A stretch of 37,338 nucleotides of DNA from an uncultured OCS116 cluster bacterium. GTDB lineage: Bacteria > Pseudomonadota > Alphaproteobacteria > Rhizobiales > TMED25. The stretch's first letter is position 1; every line of letters begins with the position of its first letter. The translations under genes were made by a program, and so were the position numbers. The stretch lies in NCBI GenBank assembly GCA_902633855.1, contig CACPHU010000002.1, forward strand, positions 1 through 37,338. The letters are read 5' to 3'. The notes beneath the pieces are model-generated. The model was not told the origin of the DNA. It did no database searches and saw nothing but the letters and a program-made list of their open reading frames with translations. This document shows, piece by piece, positions 1-8,733 of the stretch.

Positions 1-381
1 GAGAATAAGATAAAAGATATTGAGGTTATAAGTATATCAAAAGATAAAAATAGAAAATATGGTAATGAAAAGATACACTCAAAAGACAAAGGGGTTTTCA
101 TTTTGGACAAAAATGACCCTATCTTTTTTTTCTTACAACGCATCAGAGATGAAGCTCACAGATTTGCAATAGGAAGTCATAGAACAAGACGAGTTAAACA
201 AATTAATTACTCCAGACTTGATGACATCGAAGGTATTGGGCTGAAGAGAAAGCAACAGTTGATGAGACATTTTGGAAGCATAAAGTCTATAAGCGAAGCA
301 AGCTTTGATGATATAATAAAAGTTCCTGGGATAAATGAAAAGATAGCAAAAGATATACACTCTTCGTTTAAAAGTAGATAA
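1..381 (+). CDS. uvrC: UvrABC system protein C, C-terminal part (partial)
   Basis: The reading frame is open from the first base of the window, so the gene begins upstream and only about 126 C-terminal residues are seen. UvrC is the nuclease subunit of nucleotide excision repair and makes both incisions around a UvrB-bound lesion. The visible part holds the end of the RNase H-like nuclease domain (the RDEAHRFAIGSHR segment) and then the tandem helix-hairpin-helix DNA-binding domain, with GIGLKRKQQLMRHFGS and a second hairpin at VPGINEKIAKDI. An internal TTG at 103 is not the real start because homology continues upstream of it. The stop lies three bases before pgsA, so the two are probably cotranscribed; uvrC-pgsA linkage is common in proteobacteria. 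Confidence 0.95.
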   Translation, partial: ENKIKDIEVISISKDKNRKYGNEKIHSKDKGVFILDKNDPIFFFLQRIRDEAHRFAIGSHRTRRVKQINYSRLDDIEGIGLKRKQQLMRHFGSIKSISEASFDDIIKVPGINEKIAKDIHSSFKSR

Positions 382-384
382 AAT

Positions 385-978
385 ATGAAAATGAAAAAGA
401 GCTCCCTATACTCCATACCAAATTTGATTACATATTTTAGACTCCTATCTATCCCATTTATTCTCGTATTCTATTTGTCAGGAATATACATTCTTCAATT
501 ATTGGCTTTTATTATTTTTATTCTGGCATCTCTATCTGATTTTCTTGATGGATATCTTGCAAGAAAATTAAATCAAACATCTGTACTAGGAAAAATCCTA
601 GACCCAATTGCTGATAAACTTCTGGTCATTTTGGCATTCATGATATTTATAAATTCTGATTTGCTCAATACCTACACCACAATCGGGATACTGATTATCA
701 CGGCTCGGGAGATAATAGTAATGACAATGCGAGAAATAACAGCGCACCAAGGAATAATGATAGATGTAATTAAGCTATCAAAATTAAAAACAACATTACA
801 ATTTATTTCACTAATTCTGCTTTTTTTGGTATCAATCACTCGTAGTTCAAACATACAGGTAATAAATCTTACAAACATATTTATCTATGCTACAGCTATA
901 ATAAGTCTAATATCTCTAATAATATATATAAAAACTGTTCACAGAAACATTATAAGAAAGAAAGAAAATGAATCTTAA
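385..978 (+). CDS. pgsA: CDP-diacylglycerol--glycerol-3-phosphate 3-phosphatidyltransferase
   Basis: This integral membrane enzyme makes phosphatidylglycerol phosphate, the committed step to phosphatidylglycerol and cardiolipin. The CDP-alcohol phosphotransferase signature is complete: D52, D55, G56, A59, R60, G69, D73 and D77, within SDFLDGYLAR and GKILDPIADK. Hydrophobic segments before and after this motif fit the six-helix family fold, and 197 residues is a normal length. The start lies three bases after uvrC, and the 3' end overlaps moaD by 11 bases, so translation is probably coupled. The family also contains phosphatidylserine synthase, but the uvrC-pgsA context favours PgsA. Confidence 0.95.
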   Translation: MKMKKSSLYSIPNLITYFRLLSIPFILVFYLSGIYILQLLAFIIFILASLSDFLDGYLARKLNQTSVLGKILDPIADKLLVILAFMIFINSDLLNTYTTIGILIITAREIIVMTMREITAHQGIMIDVIKLSKLKTTLQFISLILLFLVSITRSSNIQVINLTNIFIYATAIISLISLIIYIKTVHRNIIRKKENES

Positions 979-1219
979 GTATTTCGCATGGATAGCAGAA
1001 ATTATTGATAAACGGGAAGAGAGTTTAGAAATACCGTCTGAAATTGAAACAATAGGGCAGCTCATTGATTATCTATCCTCAATCGATGAAGCTTACAAAA
1101 AAGCTTTCGAAAAAAGAAAAAATATCAAATTTGCGGTAAACCAAGTTCTAGTGAATGAAAATGAGTTGATATCAAAAGCTGATGAGGTAGCCTTCTTTCC
1201 TCCAATGACGGGCGGTTAA
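968..1219 (+). CDS. moaD: Molybdopterin synthase sulfur carrier subunit MoaD
   Basis: MoaD is the ubiquitin-like sulfur carrier of molybdopterin synthase. Its C-terminal glycine is adenylated and thiocarboxylated, and the sulfur is then passed to precursor Z. The 83-residue protein ends in FFPPMTGG, the diagnostic double-glycine tail, and its length is typical. It overlaps pgsA by 11 bases and is followed after one base by moaE, its partner subunit. The pgsA-moaD-moaE order is common in alphaproteobacteria. No molybdoenzyme is encoded in this window. Confidence 0.94.
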   Translation: MNLKYFAWIAEIIDKREESLEIPSEIETIGQLIDYLSSIDEAYKKAFEKRKNIKFAVNQVLVNENELISKADEVAFFPPMTGG

Positions 1220-1220
1220 T

Positions 1221-1667
1221 ATGGATATTAATATCACAAAAGATGATTTTGATCTTACTGAGGAGATAGAAATCTTTAATCAGAATAGTTCTGATCATGG
1301 AGCTGTCTCAATTTTCCTTGGTAAGGTGCGTCCTGAGAAGAATCTAGAGTCTATGCAGATTGACTGCTACCCAGAAATGGCTCAGAAAGAAATCAAAAAT
1401 ATTGCAAAAATTGCATACTCGAAATGGTCTCTTGATAATATTAGAATTATACACAGATATGGTTCGTTAAAACCAAAAGATAACATCGTTTTGGTAGTAA
1501 CTGGATCAAGTCATCGCTCTGATTGTATGAGCGCTAATGAATTCATCATGGATTTCCTGAAAAGTTCAGCACCATTCTGGAAAAAAGAAATATACTCTGA
1601 TAAAGAGGTATGGGTCAAACAAAAGGAGAGTGACTTGAAGAAGTTATATCAATATGGGAGTTTTTAG
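1221..1667 (+). CDS. moaE: Molybdopterin synthase catalytic subunit MoaE
   Basis: MoaE is the large subunit of the heterotetrameric molybdopterin synthase, which inserts two sulfurs into cyclic pyranopterin monophosphate using thiocarboxylated MoaD. Typical segments are visible: DHGAVSIFLGKVR (residues 26-36), IIHRYGSL, VTGSSHR and KSSAPFWKKE. The last carries lysines 114, 121 and 122, which correspond to the catalytic lysine region of the family. It has 148 residues, as expected. It starts one base after moaD and closes the rightward operon, meeting ilvE head-on after 22 bases. I see no hairpin terminator in that gap. Confidence 0.95.
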   Translation: MDINITKDDFDLTEEIEIFNQNSSDHGAVSIFLGKVRPEKNLESMQIDCYPEMAQKEIKNIAKIAYSKWSLDNIRIIHRYGSLKPKDNIVLVVTGSSHRSDCMSANEFIMDFLKSSAPFWKKEIYSDKEVWVKQKESDLKKLYQYGSF

Positions 1668-1689
1668 TCTTTGAAATCAGGCATAAGAT

Positions 1690-2559
1690 CTATCTATTTA
1701 CCAGACTTATGTAGTCTTCCATTAAGTCTTTTGTAATCTGACCTGGTTTGAAATCATACTGACCAATTTGTGATACTGGGGTGACCTCAACAGCTGTTCC
1801 TGTCAAGAAACACTCAGTAAATTCTGCCATTTCCTCTGGCAATATCTTTCTTTCGACTATTGATAAGCCTCTCTTCTTAGCAAGCTCTATGACTGTTCTC
1901 CTTGTTATGCCATCTAAAAAACAATCTGGGCTAGGCGTATGAATTTCATTGTCTTTTATAAAGAATACATTTGCTCCTGTAGCCTCAGCAACGTAACCTT
2001 CAAAATCTAACATTAATGAGTCTGCGTATCCGTTTTTCTCAGCATCATGCTTTGAGAGGGTGCATATCATATACAAACCTGCGGCTTTAGTATCACAAGG
2101 TATGGTCTCAGGCGAAGGTCTTCTCCACTTGGATAGTGACAGCCGAATACCTTTTAGCCTTTCTTCCGGATCAAAGTATGATGGCCATTCCCAAACGGCA
2201 ACTGCAAAATTGATTTTTGTGTTTTGCGCAGACACACCCATCATTTCTGCACCTCTCCAAGCAATTGGCCTTACATAACCGTCAATGATCTTATTTTTTT
2301 TGACAGTAGAGTTGCATGCTTCATTTACCTCATCCATAGTATAAGGTATTTCCATATCCATTGTATTCGCTGAATAAAATAGTCGTTCAGTATGTTCATT
2401 TAGCTTAAATATTTTTTTCTTGTAGACTCTTTCGCCTTCAAACACAGAGCTCGCATAATGTAATGCATGGCTTAGAACGTGTAGTTTTACATTAGCCCAA
2501 TCGACAAAATCACCATTGAACCAAATATAACCTTCTCTATTGTCAAAATGTGGAGCCAT
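1690..2559 (-). CDS. ilvE: Branched-chain amino acid aminotransferase
   Basis: This fold-type IV PLP aminotransferase catalyses the last step of leucine, isoleucine and valine synthesis (2-oxo acid plus glutamate) and the reverse reaction. The PLP lysine is K158 in CDTKAAGLYM, followed by E192 in EATGANVFF, which contacts the PLP ring nitrogen. HALHYASSVFEGER near residues 31-44 and FLDGITRR near 214-221 are further family signatures. D-amino acid aminotransferase and aminodeoxychorismate lyase share the fold, but the length of 289 and overall motifs match IlvE. A promoter-like pair lies just upstream at 2583-2611, so the gene is likely transcribed alone. Confidence 0.94.
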   Translation of the reverse strand: MAPHFDNREGYIWFNGDFVDWANVKLHVLSHALHYASSVFEGERVYKKKIFKLNEHTERLFYSANTMDMEIPYTMDEVNEACNSTVKKNKIIDGYVRPIAWRGAEMMGVSAQNTKINFAVAVWEWPSYFDPEERLKGIRLSLSKWRRPSPETIPCDTKAAGLYMICTLSKHDAEKNGYADSLMLDFEGYVAEATGANVFFIKDNEIHTPSPDCFLDGITRRTVIELAKKRGLSIVERKILPEEMAEFTECFLTGTAVEVTPVSQIGQYDFKPGQITKDLMEDYISLVNR

Positions 2560-2582
2560 GAAACATCTCTATATTTGAAATA

Positions 2583-2611
2583 CTTATATGCAGTATATAC
2601 AATATTGTTAA
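2583..2611 (-). promoter_or_regulatory. ilvE: Candidate sigma-70 promoter for ilvE
   Basis: On the minus strand TTAACA (2606-2611) and TATAAG (2583-2588) are separated by exactly 17 bases, about 24 bases before the ilvE ATG. A GAGATG ribosome-binding-like stretch sits just before that ATG. The region is very AT-rich, so chance matches are frequent. A short inverted repeat ATACT/AGTAT overlaps the -10 side. Confidence 0.4.
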
Positions 2612-2653
2612 CTTTTCTGGAAGAAAAAAACTATATATTTTTATTTTTAATTG

Positions 2654-3262
2654 CTAATTTTTCTCAGTCTTTAGTGGCTTACATAACAGATCGTCTAGAA
2701 TAGCCACCGGTTTGCTGATATAGCTATATATTTCACCGGCTCTTATAAGTTTTTTATCAGTCATAGACATTAGTTCCGATATCTCCTTATTTATCATCCA
2801 GGCACGCAATACTTGTTTATAGATATATAAAAATCCAACATCTCTGGAGAATTTTTTCAAACTTATATTATTTTTATTATTATAAATAAGATCAAAGATT
2901 GTTATTAATCTTGGCAATGTTGCTATATATTTTAATCTAAAGTCAGATTTTCCATCTAGCAAATTGAGAACAGAAGCACGACTCCTATCGTATATTTCCA
3001 GTCTATTAATGATAATATTAAACATAATATCTTTAGGATTATTTGAGTCCGAGTCCTCTTTTGCCAAATGTAACGTCTCAATATCAACTTCATTAAGATA
3101 TTGAAGTGCTATTGAGTCAACATCAATAAACTCAGACATAATTATTTCTTTTTTGACTTTTGCTTTTCTTGCGATTTTTTCAATTGTAATAGAGCTATAG
3201 CTATTTCTCTTTAAAATATCTATAAAAGCTGCAATGATCTGCTTTTTATTTAAATCTGCCAA
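2654..3262 (-). CDS. TetR-family-like transcriptional regulator
   Basis: The first 50 or so residues look like a TetR helix-turn-helix: KKQIIAAFIDIL, then SSITIEKIARKAKVKKEII, then the turn into helix 4. The C-terminal 140 residues are helical and contain RLEIYDRSRASVLNLLDG and the pattern RAWMINKEISELMSMTD. I recognise these from a TetR-like alphaproteobacterial family often encoded beside proC. No ligand or target can be read from sequence. The gene lies 24 bases upstream of the proC stop on the same strand, so it is probably at the distal end of a YbjN-proC transcript. COQ9-like proteins share an N-terminal helical region but lack this C-terminal pattern, so I prefer TetR-like. Confidence 0.7.
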   Translation of the reverse strand: MADLNKKQIIAAFIDILKRNSYSSITIEKIARKAKVKKEIIMSEFIDVDSIALQYLNEVDIETLHLAKEDSDSNNPKDIMFNIIINRLEIYDRSRASVLNLLDGKSDFRLKYIATLPRLITIFDLIYNNKNNISLKKFSRDVGFLYIYKQVLRAWMINKEISELMSMTDKKLIRAGEIYSYISKPVAILDDLLCKPLKTEKN

Positions 3263-3286
3263 TTAATTGACCTCAAGATTGATAAT

Positions 3287-4108
3287 TTATTTTGAGAGAT
3301 TTTTGCTTCTCTCAACTGCACTATTAATAGCTAAATCTAATAGTCCCTTTAATTTATCATCTTCCATCAATATTTTCAATGCCGCTTCTGTTGTTCCACC
3401 TGGTGAGGTAACATTTTGACGGTGTTGAGTTGGAGAAATACTCCGAAAAGTTTCTGCCAATGCCGCAGAACCAGTAAAAGTTTGTTCAACAAGTAATGCC
3501 GCAGTATCTTTCTCAAGACCGCGTCTGCTCGCAATTTCAATCAAACATTCAGATAGTAAATAATAATAAGCCGGGCCACTTCCAGATAGAGCAGTTATAA
3601 GATGCATGTGATCTTCGTCTTCAATCCAGCAATACTTGCCAATTGCACCAAACAGAGCCTCGGTTTCTGATCTTATATTTTGTTCTAGAGCGCTATCAGA
3701 AAATATTGCTGTCATACCCTTCCCGATTGCAGCCGGTGTGTTTGGCATTGTCCTAATCAATTTAGGTGCCTTTCCTATATAATTCCTTATATCTTTGGTT
3801 GAGTAACCTGCAACAATCGATATGATTGTTGTCTCTTTTGCTAACTTCCCCCTTAGCGCAATTAGAACATTTTCTACAACTTGAGGTTTTACAGCAATGA
3901 CTATTGTTCCCTGAGTTAAGTCAATTTCTTCTAGAGATTTCATACTCAGATCATTTTCGGTTATGAATTTATCATTAATACTTATATTTGGGTCAATAAT
4001 CTGTATTTTATTAGCGCTTAAACCGCTATTTAACCATCCACCTACCATGGACTTGCCCATCCTGCCCATACCAATAAGAGATAATTTTTTTAGTGTTTGT
4101 AAACTCAA
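3287..4108 (-). CDS. proC: Pyrroline-5-carboxylate reductase
   Basis: ProC performs the last step of proline synthesis, NAD(P)H-dependent reduction of 1-pyrroline-5-carboxylate. The N-terminal Rossmann motif LIGMGRMGKSM (residues 11-21) binds the dinucleotide. The C-terminal dimerisation and substrate domain has ALSGSGPAYYYLL (173-185) and the family signature VTSPGGTTEAAL (233-244). The length of 273 residues is typical. Its start overlaps the YbjN-like stop by four bases (ATGA), indicating coupled translation. Confidence 0.96.
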   Translation of the reverse strand: MSLQTLKKLSLIGMGRMGKSMVGGWLNSGLSANKIQIIDPNISINDKFITENDLSMKSLEEIDLTQGTIVIAVKPQVVENVLIALRGKLAKETTIISIVAGYSTKDIRNYIGKAPKLIRTMPNTPAAIGKGMTAIFSDSALEQNIRSETEALFGAIGKYCWIEDEDHMHLITALSGSGPAYYYLLSECLIEIASRRGLEKDTAALLVEQTFTGSAALAETFRSISPTQHRQNVTSPGGTTEAALKILMEDDKLKGLLDLAINSAVERSKNLSK

Positions 4109-4602
4109 GATTCCCCAGCAGTTGTAAATATTGAATTTTTTATAGCTTCGTCAGCATTGTTTCCTCCCCAAATAACATATTGAAATGATGGAAAAAATTT
4201 TTCACACGTATCCGTTATATGCCTAAGTAAAGAATTGAATTGAATATCAGTAGGTATCAGGCCACCAGAAAGCAGCAAATTATACCTAAACACTGGCATT
4301 AGTTCGTCACTCCAGATATCAAAATGCCCCAACCAAATTAATTGATTAATTTTTATGGTTAATTTATACACCTCGTCCTGTCGATATTCCGGAATCTTTG
4401 TTTCAAAAAAAACAATAATGTGAATACCCTCTAATTTGCTATTCCAATTAAAATTTATTCGAAAATTTGATCTCCTACTTGATATCCACAAGTCCAATTC
4501 ATCTTGAAATGATCTTTTAAATGTATAGCTCTGTGAGTCTATAATTTCTTCAATTACATCAAGTGGATGCTTTTTTTTATTTAAAAATAATAAATTTTCC
4601 AT
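4105..4602 (-). CDS. YbjN domain-containing protein
   Basis: This 165-residue soluble protein matches the alphaproteobacterial YbjN-like family (type III secretion chaperone-like fold). Recognisable segments are HPLDVIEEII near residue 12, FNWNSKLEGIHIIVFFETKIP near the middle, LIWLGHFDIWSDELMPVFRYNLLL (residues about 88-111), and a C-terminal CEKFFPSFQYVIWGG. The biochemical function is unknown; E. coli YbjN has been linked to motility and stress phenotypes. It overlaps proC by four bases, and YbjN-proC pairing recurs in Rhodospirillales-like genomes. There is no signal peptide or membrane helix. Confidence 0.8.
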   Translation of the reverse strand: MENLLFLNKKKHPLDVIEEIIDSQSYTFKRSFQDELDLWISSRRSNFRINFNWNSKLEGIHIIVFFETKIPEYRQDEVYKLTIKINQLIWLGHFDIWSDELMPVFRYNLLLSGGLIPTDIQFNSLLRHITDTCEKFFPSFQYVIWGGNNADEAIKNSIFTTAGES

Positions 4603-4711
4603 TGCACAAAAAAGTAAATTTACCCATTTACCATTTTAAGCCAAATGATTAATTTTTTATTTACGCTAGATAGGAGTGTATTTTTATTTCGTTATCTTCG
4701 TGACTTATCCA

Positions 4712-4978
4712 CTACTTTGTAAAATTTCTTTTTTTTAATTTCTTCTCTATTTCATTTAATTTTTTTTCAAGAAGCGCACTTTTCTCTCTCTCTTTAATTA
4801 GCATTTCTTTTATTAAATCAAATTCATCGCGTTGAACAACGTCAAAATCATTCAATAACTTCTCAACTTGAGATTTTACTATTATCTCAATTTCCTTTTT
4901 TACCCCACTAGCGGCCCCTGCTGTTTCGGACAATATTTCTGTTAATTTACTAAATAAGTTTGAGTTCGACTGACTCAT
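4712..4978 (-). CDS. ubiK: Ubiquinone biosynthesis accessory factor UbiK
   Basis: This 88-residue protein belongs to the BMFP/UbiK family (formerly DUF526). It has an N-terminal amphipathic helix with LFSKLTEIL, a GAASGVKKEIE segment and the family-typical VVQRDEFDLIKEM. A C-terminal leucine- and lysine-rich coiled coil covers residues about 58-84. UbiK binds UbiJ and assists aerobic ubiquinone synthesis in the soluble Ubi complex; it also binds membrane lipids. It is transcribed leftward, divergently from lgt. The 109-base gap between it and the YbjN-like gene holds no ORF, but a GTAAATTTAC palindrome lies near the YbjN-like start. Confidence 0.85.
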   Translation of the reverse strand: MSQSNSNLFSKLTEILSETAGAASGVKKEIEIIVKSQVEKLLNDFDVVQRDEFDLIKEMLIKEREKSALLEKKLNEIEKKLKKRNFTK

Positions 4979-5059
4979 AAATTCTCCATTTATTGTTAAA
5001 AGTATTTTCTTGGGTAATTATGATATATTAAAATTAAAAATTAAAGGTAAATATTGTTA

Positions 5060-5869
5060 ATGTATGTAATTACAATACTCGTGCCCGTAATTGACCCCGT
5101 GGCGATTCAAATCGGACCAATTAATATTCACTGGTACGGTTTATCCTATGGTCTGGGCCTCCTGCTTGGCTGGATATATATATCTTCTAAATTTATTCTT
5201 GATCATACTGCAGATAAATTCATTGGTAGAGAAATGATTAGTAATTTTCTTCCATGGGCTATTATTGGTATCATATTTGGCGGTCGTTTTGGGTATGTTT
5301 TAATTTACGATCTTTCTTACTTTTTAGAAAATCTTGATGAAATATATAAAATTTGGAATGGTGGAATGTCTTTTCATGGCGGCCTCATTGGTATAATCAT
5401 TTCAGCACTAATATTTTCAAAAAAATATAAATTAAACTTCTTGTCATTGGCAGATCTATTGGCAATTTCTGCGCCTATTGGAATCTTCTTTGGTAGAATA
5501 TCAAATTTTATAAATCATGAATTAATTGGTAAGCCATCCGATCTTCCTTGGTCTGTCATATATCCAACTGGAGAACTCATTTCTAGACATCCATCACAAA
5601 TATATGAAGCGATATTGGAAGGCTTAGTTTTGTTTTTTATATTATTAGTCGCATGTAAAAGATATTGTATTCTAAGAACTCCAGGTAATGCATCAGCAAT
5701 ATTCCTTATTTTTTATGGAGTTTTCAGAATAATATCAGAAATGTATAGACTGCCAGATGACCAAATCGGATATATTTTTGGTCAAGTTACAATTGGTATG
5801 ATTATCTCTATTCCCATGATGGTTCTGGGAATAATACTATTAAATAGAAAAAATGGAAAAAAAATTTAG
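5060..5869 (+). CDS. lgt: Prolipoprotein diacylglyceryl transferase
   Basis: Lgt is the inner-membrane enzyme that transfers a diacylglyceryl group from phosphatidylglycerol to the lipobox cysteine of prolipoproteins. Signatures are IIFGGRFGYVLIYD (residues 71-84), NGGMSFHGGLIG with H106, GRISNFINHELIG (145-157, with R146 and E154), and SRHPSQIYEAILEG. Seven hydrophobic segments are apparent. I chose ATG 5060. An in-frame TTG at 5054 lies six bases after AAAGG (5043-5047), so a two-residue longer form is equally possible. The 3' end overlaps midA by 17 bases. Confidence 0.95.
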   Translation: MYVITILVPVIDPVAIQIGPINIHWYGLSYGLGLLLGWIYISSKFILDHTADKFIGREMISNFLPWAIIGIIFGGRFGYVLIYDLSYFLENLDEIYKIWNGGMSFHGGLIGIIISALIFSKKYKLNFLSLADLLAISAPIGIFFGRISNFINHELIGKPSDLPWSVIYPTGELISRHPSQIYEAILEGLVLFFILLVACKRYCILRTPGNASAIFLIFYGVFRIISEMYRLPDDQIGYIFGQVTIGMIISIPMMVLGIILLNRKNGKKI

Positions 5870-6935
5870 AAATTTAGAAGAAAAAATTAAAAACAAAATT
5901 TATCAAGACGGGCCCATTACGATCGAGGAGTATATGACATTATGTCTTCAAGATGAGGATTTTGGTTATTACAAATACGAAAGACCAATTGGCGCGGACC
6001 ATGATTTCATTACAGCGCCGGAGGTTAGCCAAATGTTTGGTGAAATGATTGCAATTTGGCTAATCACCGTATGGCAAAATATTGGGAAACAAAAAATTAA
6101 TATCATAGAATTAGGTCCAGGAAATGGTTTAATGATGAATGATATTCATAGAGTTTCAAAAAAATTTCCAGATTTTAATAAATCAATCAATATTTGGTTG
6201 TATGACACAAGTGAAACTCTAAAAGAAGAACAATCACGTAATATAGATTGCAATTTCAAGAGAGTAAGTTCGCTGAAGAAAATGCCTGGTGGCATAAACT
6301 TCTTTATTGCAAATGAATTTTTTGATGCAATACCAATAAAACAATATATTCGTGACGCCGGTAATTGGAAAGAAAGGGCTATCGACTTAGATGATCTTGG
6401 TCAATTCACTTACTCTTACATTGATAAACAAAAAGGGCCGTCAACTGATTTAGACTTTCTTGAACATGAATTAAATGATGATAAAATTTATGAAATCTCG
6501 CCAAAGCAAGATGATATATTAAAAATAATTTTTGAAAATATATCAAAAAATGGTGGTCTGTTAATTTTAGACTATGCCAAAATAACAGGCGGAGCAGGTG
6601 ATACAATGCAAGCAATCTCAGCACATAAAAAAAGGTCTATTTTTTATGAGCCAGGTAACACTGACTTAACAAGCTTGATAGATATCAAAAGATATCAAGG
6701 AATTGCAGGATCCATGAATATAAATTCATTCGGGCCAATTAATCAGAGTGATTTCCTGCTAAGTTTGGGAATCTCTGAGAGGTACAAAATATTGAGATCA
6801 AATGCGAGTGATGAAAATAAAAATAAACTGGATAGACAGTATCACCGATTAACTGATCCTGATAAAATGGGTAAATTATTCAAGGTTCTATACTTTTCAA
6901 ATAATAATTCTACAGTACCAGAAAAAATGAAATGA
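5853..6935 (+). CDS. SAM-dependent methyltransferase, MidA/NDUFAF7 family
   Basis: This class I methyltransferase of the DUF185 family has its SAM-binding motif at IIELGPGNG (84-92) and a typical ITAPEVSQMFGEMIA (53-67) before it. IANEFFDAIPIKQY follows near 151-164. In eukaryotes the family member NDUFAF7 dimethylates an arginine of the complex I subunit NDUFS2 during assembly; the bacterial role is presumed similar but is not shown here. It overlaps lgt by 17 bases and pgeF by four (ATGA), so lgt-midA-pgeF is a translationally coupled operon. This trio is conserved in many alphaproteobacteria. Confidence 0.9.
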   Translation: MEKKFRNLEEKIKNKIYQDGPITIEEYMTLCLQDEDFGYYKYERPIGADHDFITAPEVSQMFGEMIAIWLITVWQNIGKQKINIIELGPGNGLMMNDIHRVSKKFPDFNKSINIWLYDTSETLKEEQSRNIDCNFKRVSSLKKMPGGINFFIANEFFDAIPIKQYIRDAGNWKERAIDLDDLGQFTYSYIDKQKGPSTDLDFLEHELNDDKIYEISPKQDDILKIIFENISKNGGLLILDYAKITGGAGDTMQAISAHKKRSIFYEPGNTDLTSLIDIKRYQGIAGSMNINSFGPINQSDFLLSLGISERYKILRSNASDENKNKLDRQYHRLTDPDKMGKLFKVLYFSNNNSTVPEKMK

Positions 6936-7696
6936 AAAAAAATTTTATAAAATCAAAAAAAAATTACCTAAGTGGCTGTAGCTATGGCTTCTTTACACGC
7001 AATGGAGGATACTCTGACGGCATTTATAAAAGCCTAAATTGCAGTAGAAGGTCAGATGACTCAAATGTGAATACTAGTAAAAATAGAAAAAAAATTTTAC
7101 AAGAGCTAGGTAAAGAAAGTGCAAGTCTTGTCATACCAATACAAAAACATACAAATATATGCAAAATAATTACAGAGAATGAATCTTATAATGTTACAGC
7201 AGATGCGCTTGTGACACAAAGTGAAAAACTTGTTCTTTGCATTTTGACAGCCGATTGTGTCCCTATATTACTTCATGAGAGACAAAAAAATATAATTGGT
7301 GCCATCCACGCAGGTTGGAAAGGTGCTAAAAATAATATTATAGAAAATACCTTAATGAAGGTGCAGGAATTAGGGGGGAAAATAGAAAATATATCAATAG
7401 TAATAGGGCCCTGTATACAACAAAAGTCATATGAGGTTGGCAGTGAGTTTGTGGAGAATTTTATGATTGATGATGATAAAAATAAAGAGCTCTTTATCCA
7501 AAAAAATCAAAAATACTATTTTGATTTACCACAATATTGCATAAATAAAATTAAAAATTGTGGCGTTAGAGAAATTGATAATATAAAAAAATGTACATAT
7601 GAAAATAGTAATGAATTTTTTTCTTTTAGAAGATCTCTTCATCTAATGGAAATGGATTACGGAAGACAGGCAAATGCAATCACTATTAACAAATAA
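6932..7696 (+). CDS. pgeF: Peptidoglycan editing factor PgeF / YfiH laccase-domain protein
   Basis: This is a multicopper-polyphenol-oxidase-like (YfiH/LACC1) protein. The family has been described as an editor that removes misincorporated serine from peptidoglycan precursors, and also as a purine nucleoside phosphorylase. The metal-site residues are in place: H73 in IQKHTN, C109 in TADCVP and H126 in AIHAGWKG. FFTRNGGYSDGIYKSLN, IGPCIQQKSYEVG and FDLPQYC are further family segments. The length of 254 is typical. It starts inside the midA stop codon and ends the lgt operon; 80 bases separate it from prs. Confidence 0.92.
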   Translation: MKKNFIKSKKNYLSGCSYGFFTRNGGYSDGIYKSLNCSRRSDDSNVNTSKNRKKILQELGKESASLVIPIQKHTNICKIITENESYNVTADALVTQSEKLVLCILTADCVPILLHERQKNIIGAIHAGWKGAKNNIIENTLMKVQELGGKIENISIVIGPCIQQKSYEVGSEFVENFMIDDDKNKELFIQKNQKYYFDLPQYCINKIKNCGVREIDNIKKCTYENSNEFFSFRRSLHLMEMDYGRQANAITINK

Positions 7697-7722
7697 ATAC
7701 ACTCTATAAAAAGACCTAAATA

Positions 7723-7750
7723 TTTACATATTGTTATAAAGTGTTATTGT
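7723..7750 (+). promoter_or_regulatory. prs: Candidate promoter for prs
   Basis: TTTACA (7723-7728) and TATTGT (7745-7750) are 16 bases apart in the 80-base pgeF-prs gap, 26 bases before the prs ATG. No clear Shine-Dalgarno sequence follows. The match is only moderate in such AT-rich DNA. Confidence 0.35.
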
Positions 7751-7776
7751 AAAAAAAATTAATTCTATGACTTGGT

Positions 7777-8733
7777 ATGAAAAAACAAGATCAAAACATA
7801 AAAATTGTTGCCGGAAACTCAAATATGAGGCTTGCAACAGATATTGCAAGTTATCTTAAAATACCCCTAACCGAATGCAACGTTCGTAGATTTGCTGATA
7901 TGGAAGTATTTGTTGAAATTCTTGAGAACGTGAGGGGTGAAGACGTTTTTGTCATACAATCAACTTCATATCCTGCTAATGATCATTTAATGGAATTATT
8001 AATACTTATTGATGCCCTAAAAAGGTCTTCTGCGCGCAGAATTACTGCGGTAATACCCTACTACGGATATGCTCGCCAAGATAGGCGAACATCGGGTAGA
8101 ACTCCGATCTCTGCCAAATTAGTTGCTAACCTCATTACAAATGCTGGTGCTGACAGAGTTTTAACTATTGATCTTCATGCTGGCCAAATACAAGGTTTTT
8201 TTGATATACCAACGGATAATTTATCGGCTGCGCCGGTCATTGTAACAAACATAAAAGATACACTAGATGTTGAAAAAATTACAGTTGTCTCGCCAGATGT
8301 TGGAGGGGTTGTAAGGGCACGACTTATTGCGGAAAGAATAGGCGGTGCGCCATTAGCAATTGTTGATAAGCGAAGAGACAAACCGGGTCAATCAGAAGTA
8401 ATGAATATTATAGGGGATGTAAATGGAAGATCGTGTATACTTGTTGATGACATTGTAGACTCTGGTGGAACATTATGTAATGCTGCAAGTAAATTACTGA
8501 AGTCAGGGGCAAAGGAAGTTAGCGCTTATATTACTCACGGTGTTCTATCAGGTGAAGCAGTTGAGAGAATTAATAGCTCTGATCTAAAGAATCTTGTTGT
8601 AAGTGATACAATCTTTAACGAAACTGTTGGTAATGGATCCAAAAAAATCAAAATAATTTCTGTTGCAAAGCTGCTGGGCGATGCAATTATGAGAACTTCA
8701 AATGAAGAATCTGTTTCAAGTCTCTTTATATAA
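7777..8733 (+). CDS. prs: Ribose-phosphate pyrophosphokinase (PRPP synthetase)
   Basis: Prs makes PRPP from ribose 5-phosphate and ATP for purine, pyrimidine, histidine, tryptophan and NAD synthesis. Class I motifs are intact: [15 protein letters not shown] (35-49), [20 protein letters not shown] (94-113), the divalent-metal motif [11 protein letters not shown] (132-142), the catalytic flexible loop region [12 protein letters not shown] and the PRPP-binding loop [10 protein letters not shown] (223-232). The length of 318 is standard. It stands apart from its neighbours by 80 and 94 bases, consistent with its own promoter, and is followed by rplY-pth-ychF as in many proteobacteria. Confidence 0.97.
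   Translation: MKKQDQNIKIVAGNSNMRLATDIASYLKIPLTECNVRRFADMEVFVEILENVRGEDVFVIQSTSYPANDHLMELLILIDALKRSSARRITAVIPYYGYARQDRRTSGRTPISAKLVANLITNAGADRVLTIDLHAGQIQGFFDIPTDNLSAAPVIVTNIKDTLDVEKITVVSPDVGGVVRARLIAERIGGAPLAIVDKRRDKPGQSEVMNIIGDVNGRSCILVDDIVDSGGTLCNAASKLLKSGAKEVSAYITHGVLSGEAVERINSSDLKNLVVSDTIFNETVGNGSKKIKIISVAKLLGDAIMRTSNEESVSSLFI

Noticed and set aside
2654-3262. COQ9 identity for the TetR-like gene because ubiK is nearby.
   Set aside because: The C-terminal COQ9 motifs (lipid-binding helix and Trp-rich end) are not visible; the N-terminus reads as a TetR helix-turn-helix.
4614-4623. GTAAATTTAC palindrome near the YbjN-like start as an operator.
   Set aside because: Ten-base AT palindromes are frequent here; I mention it only in context and do not list it as a feature.
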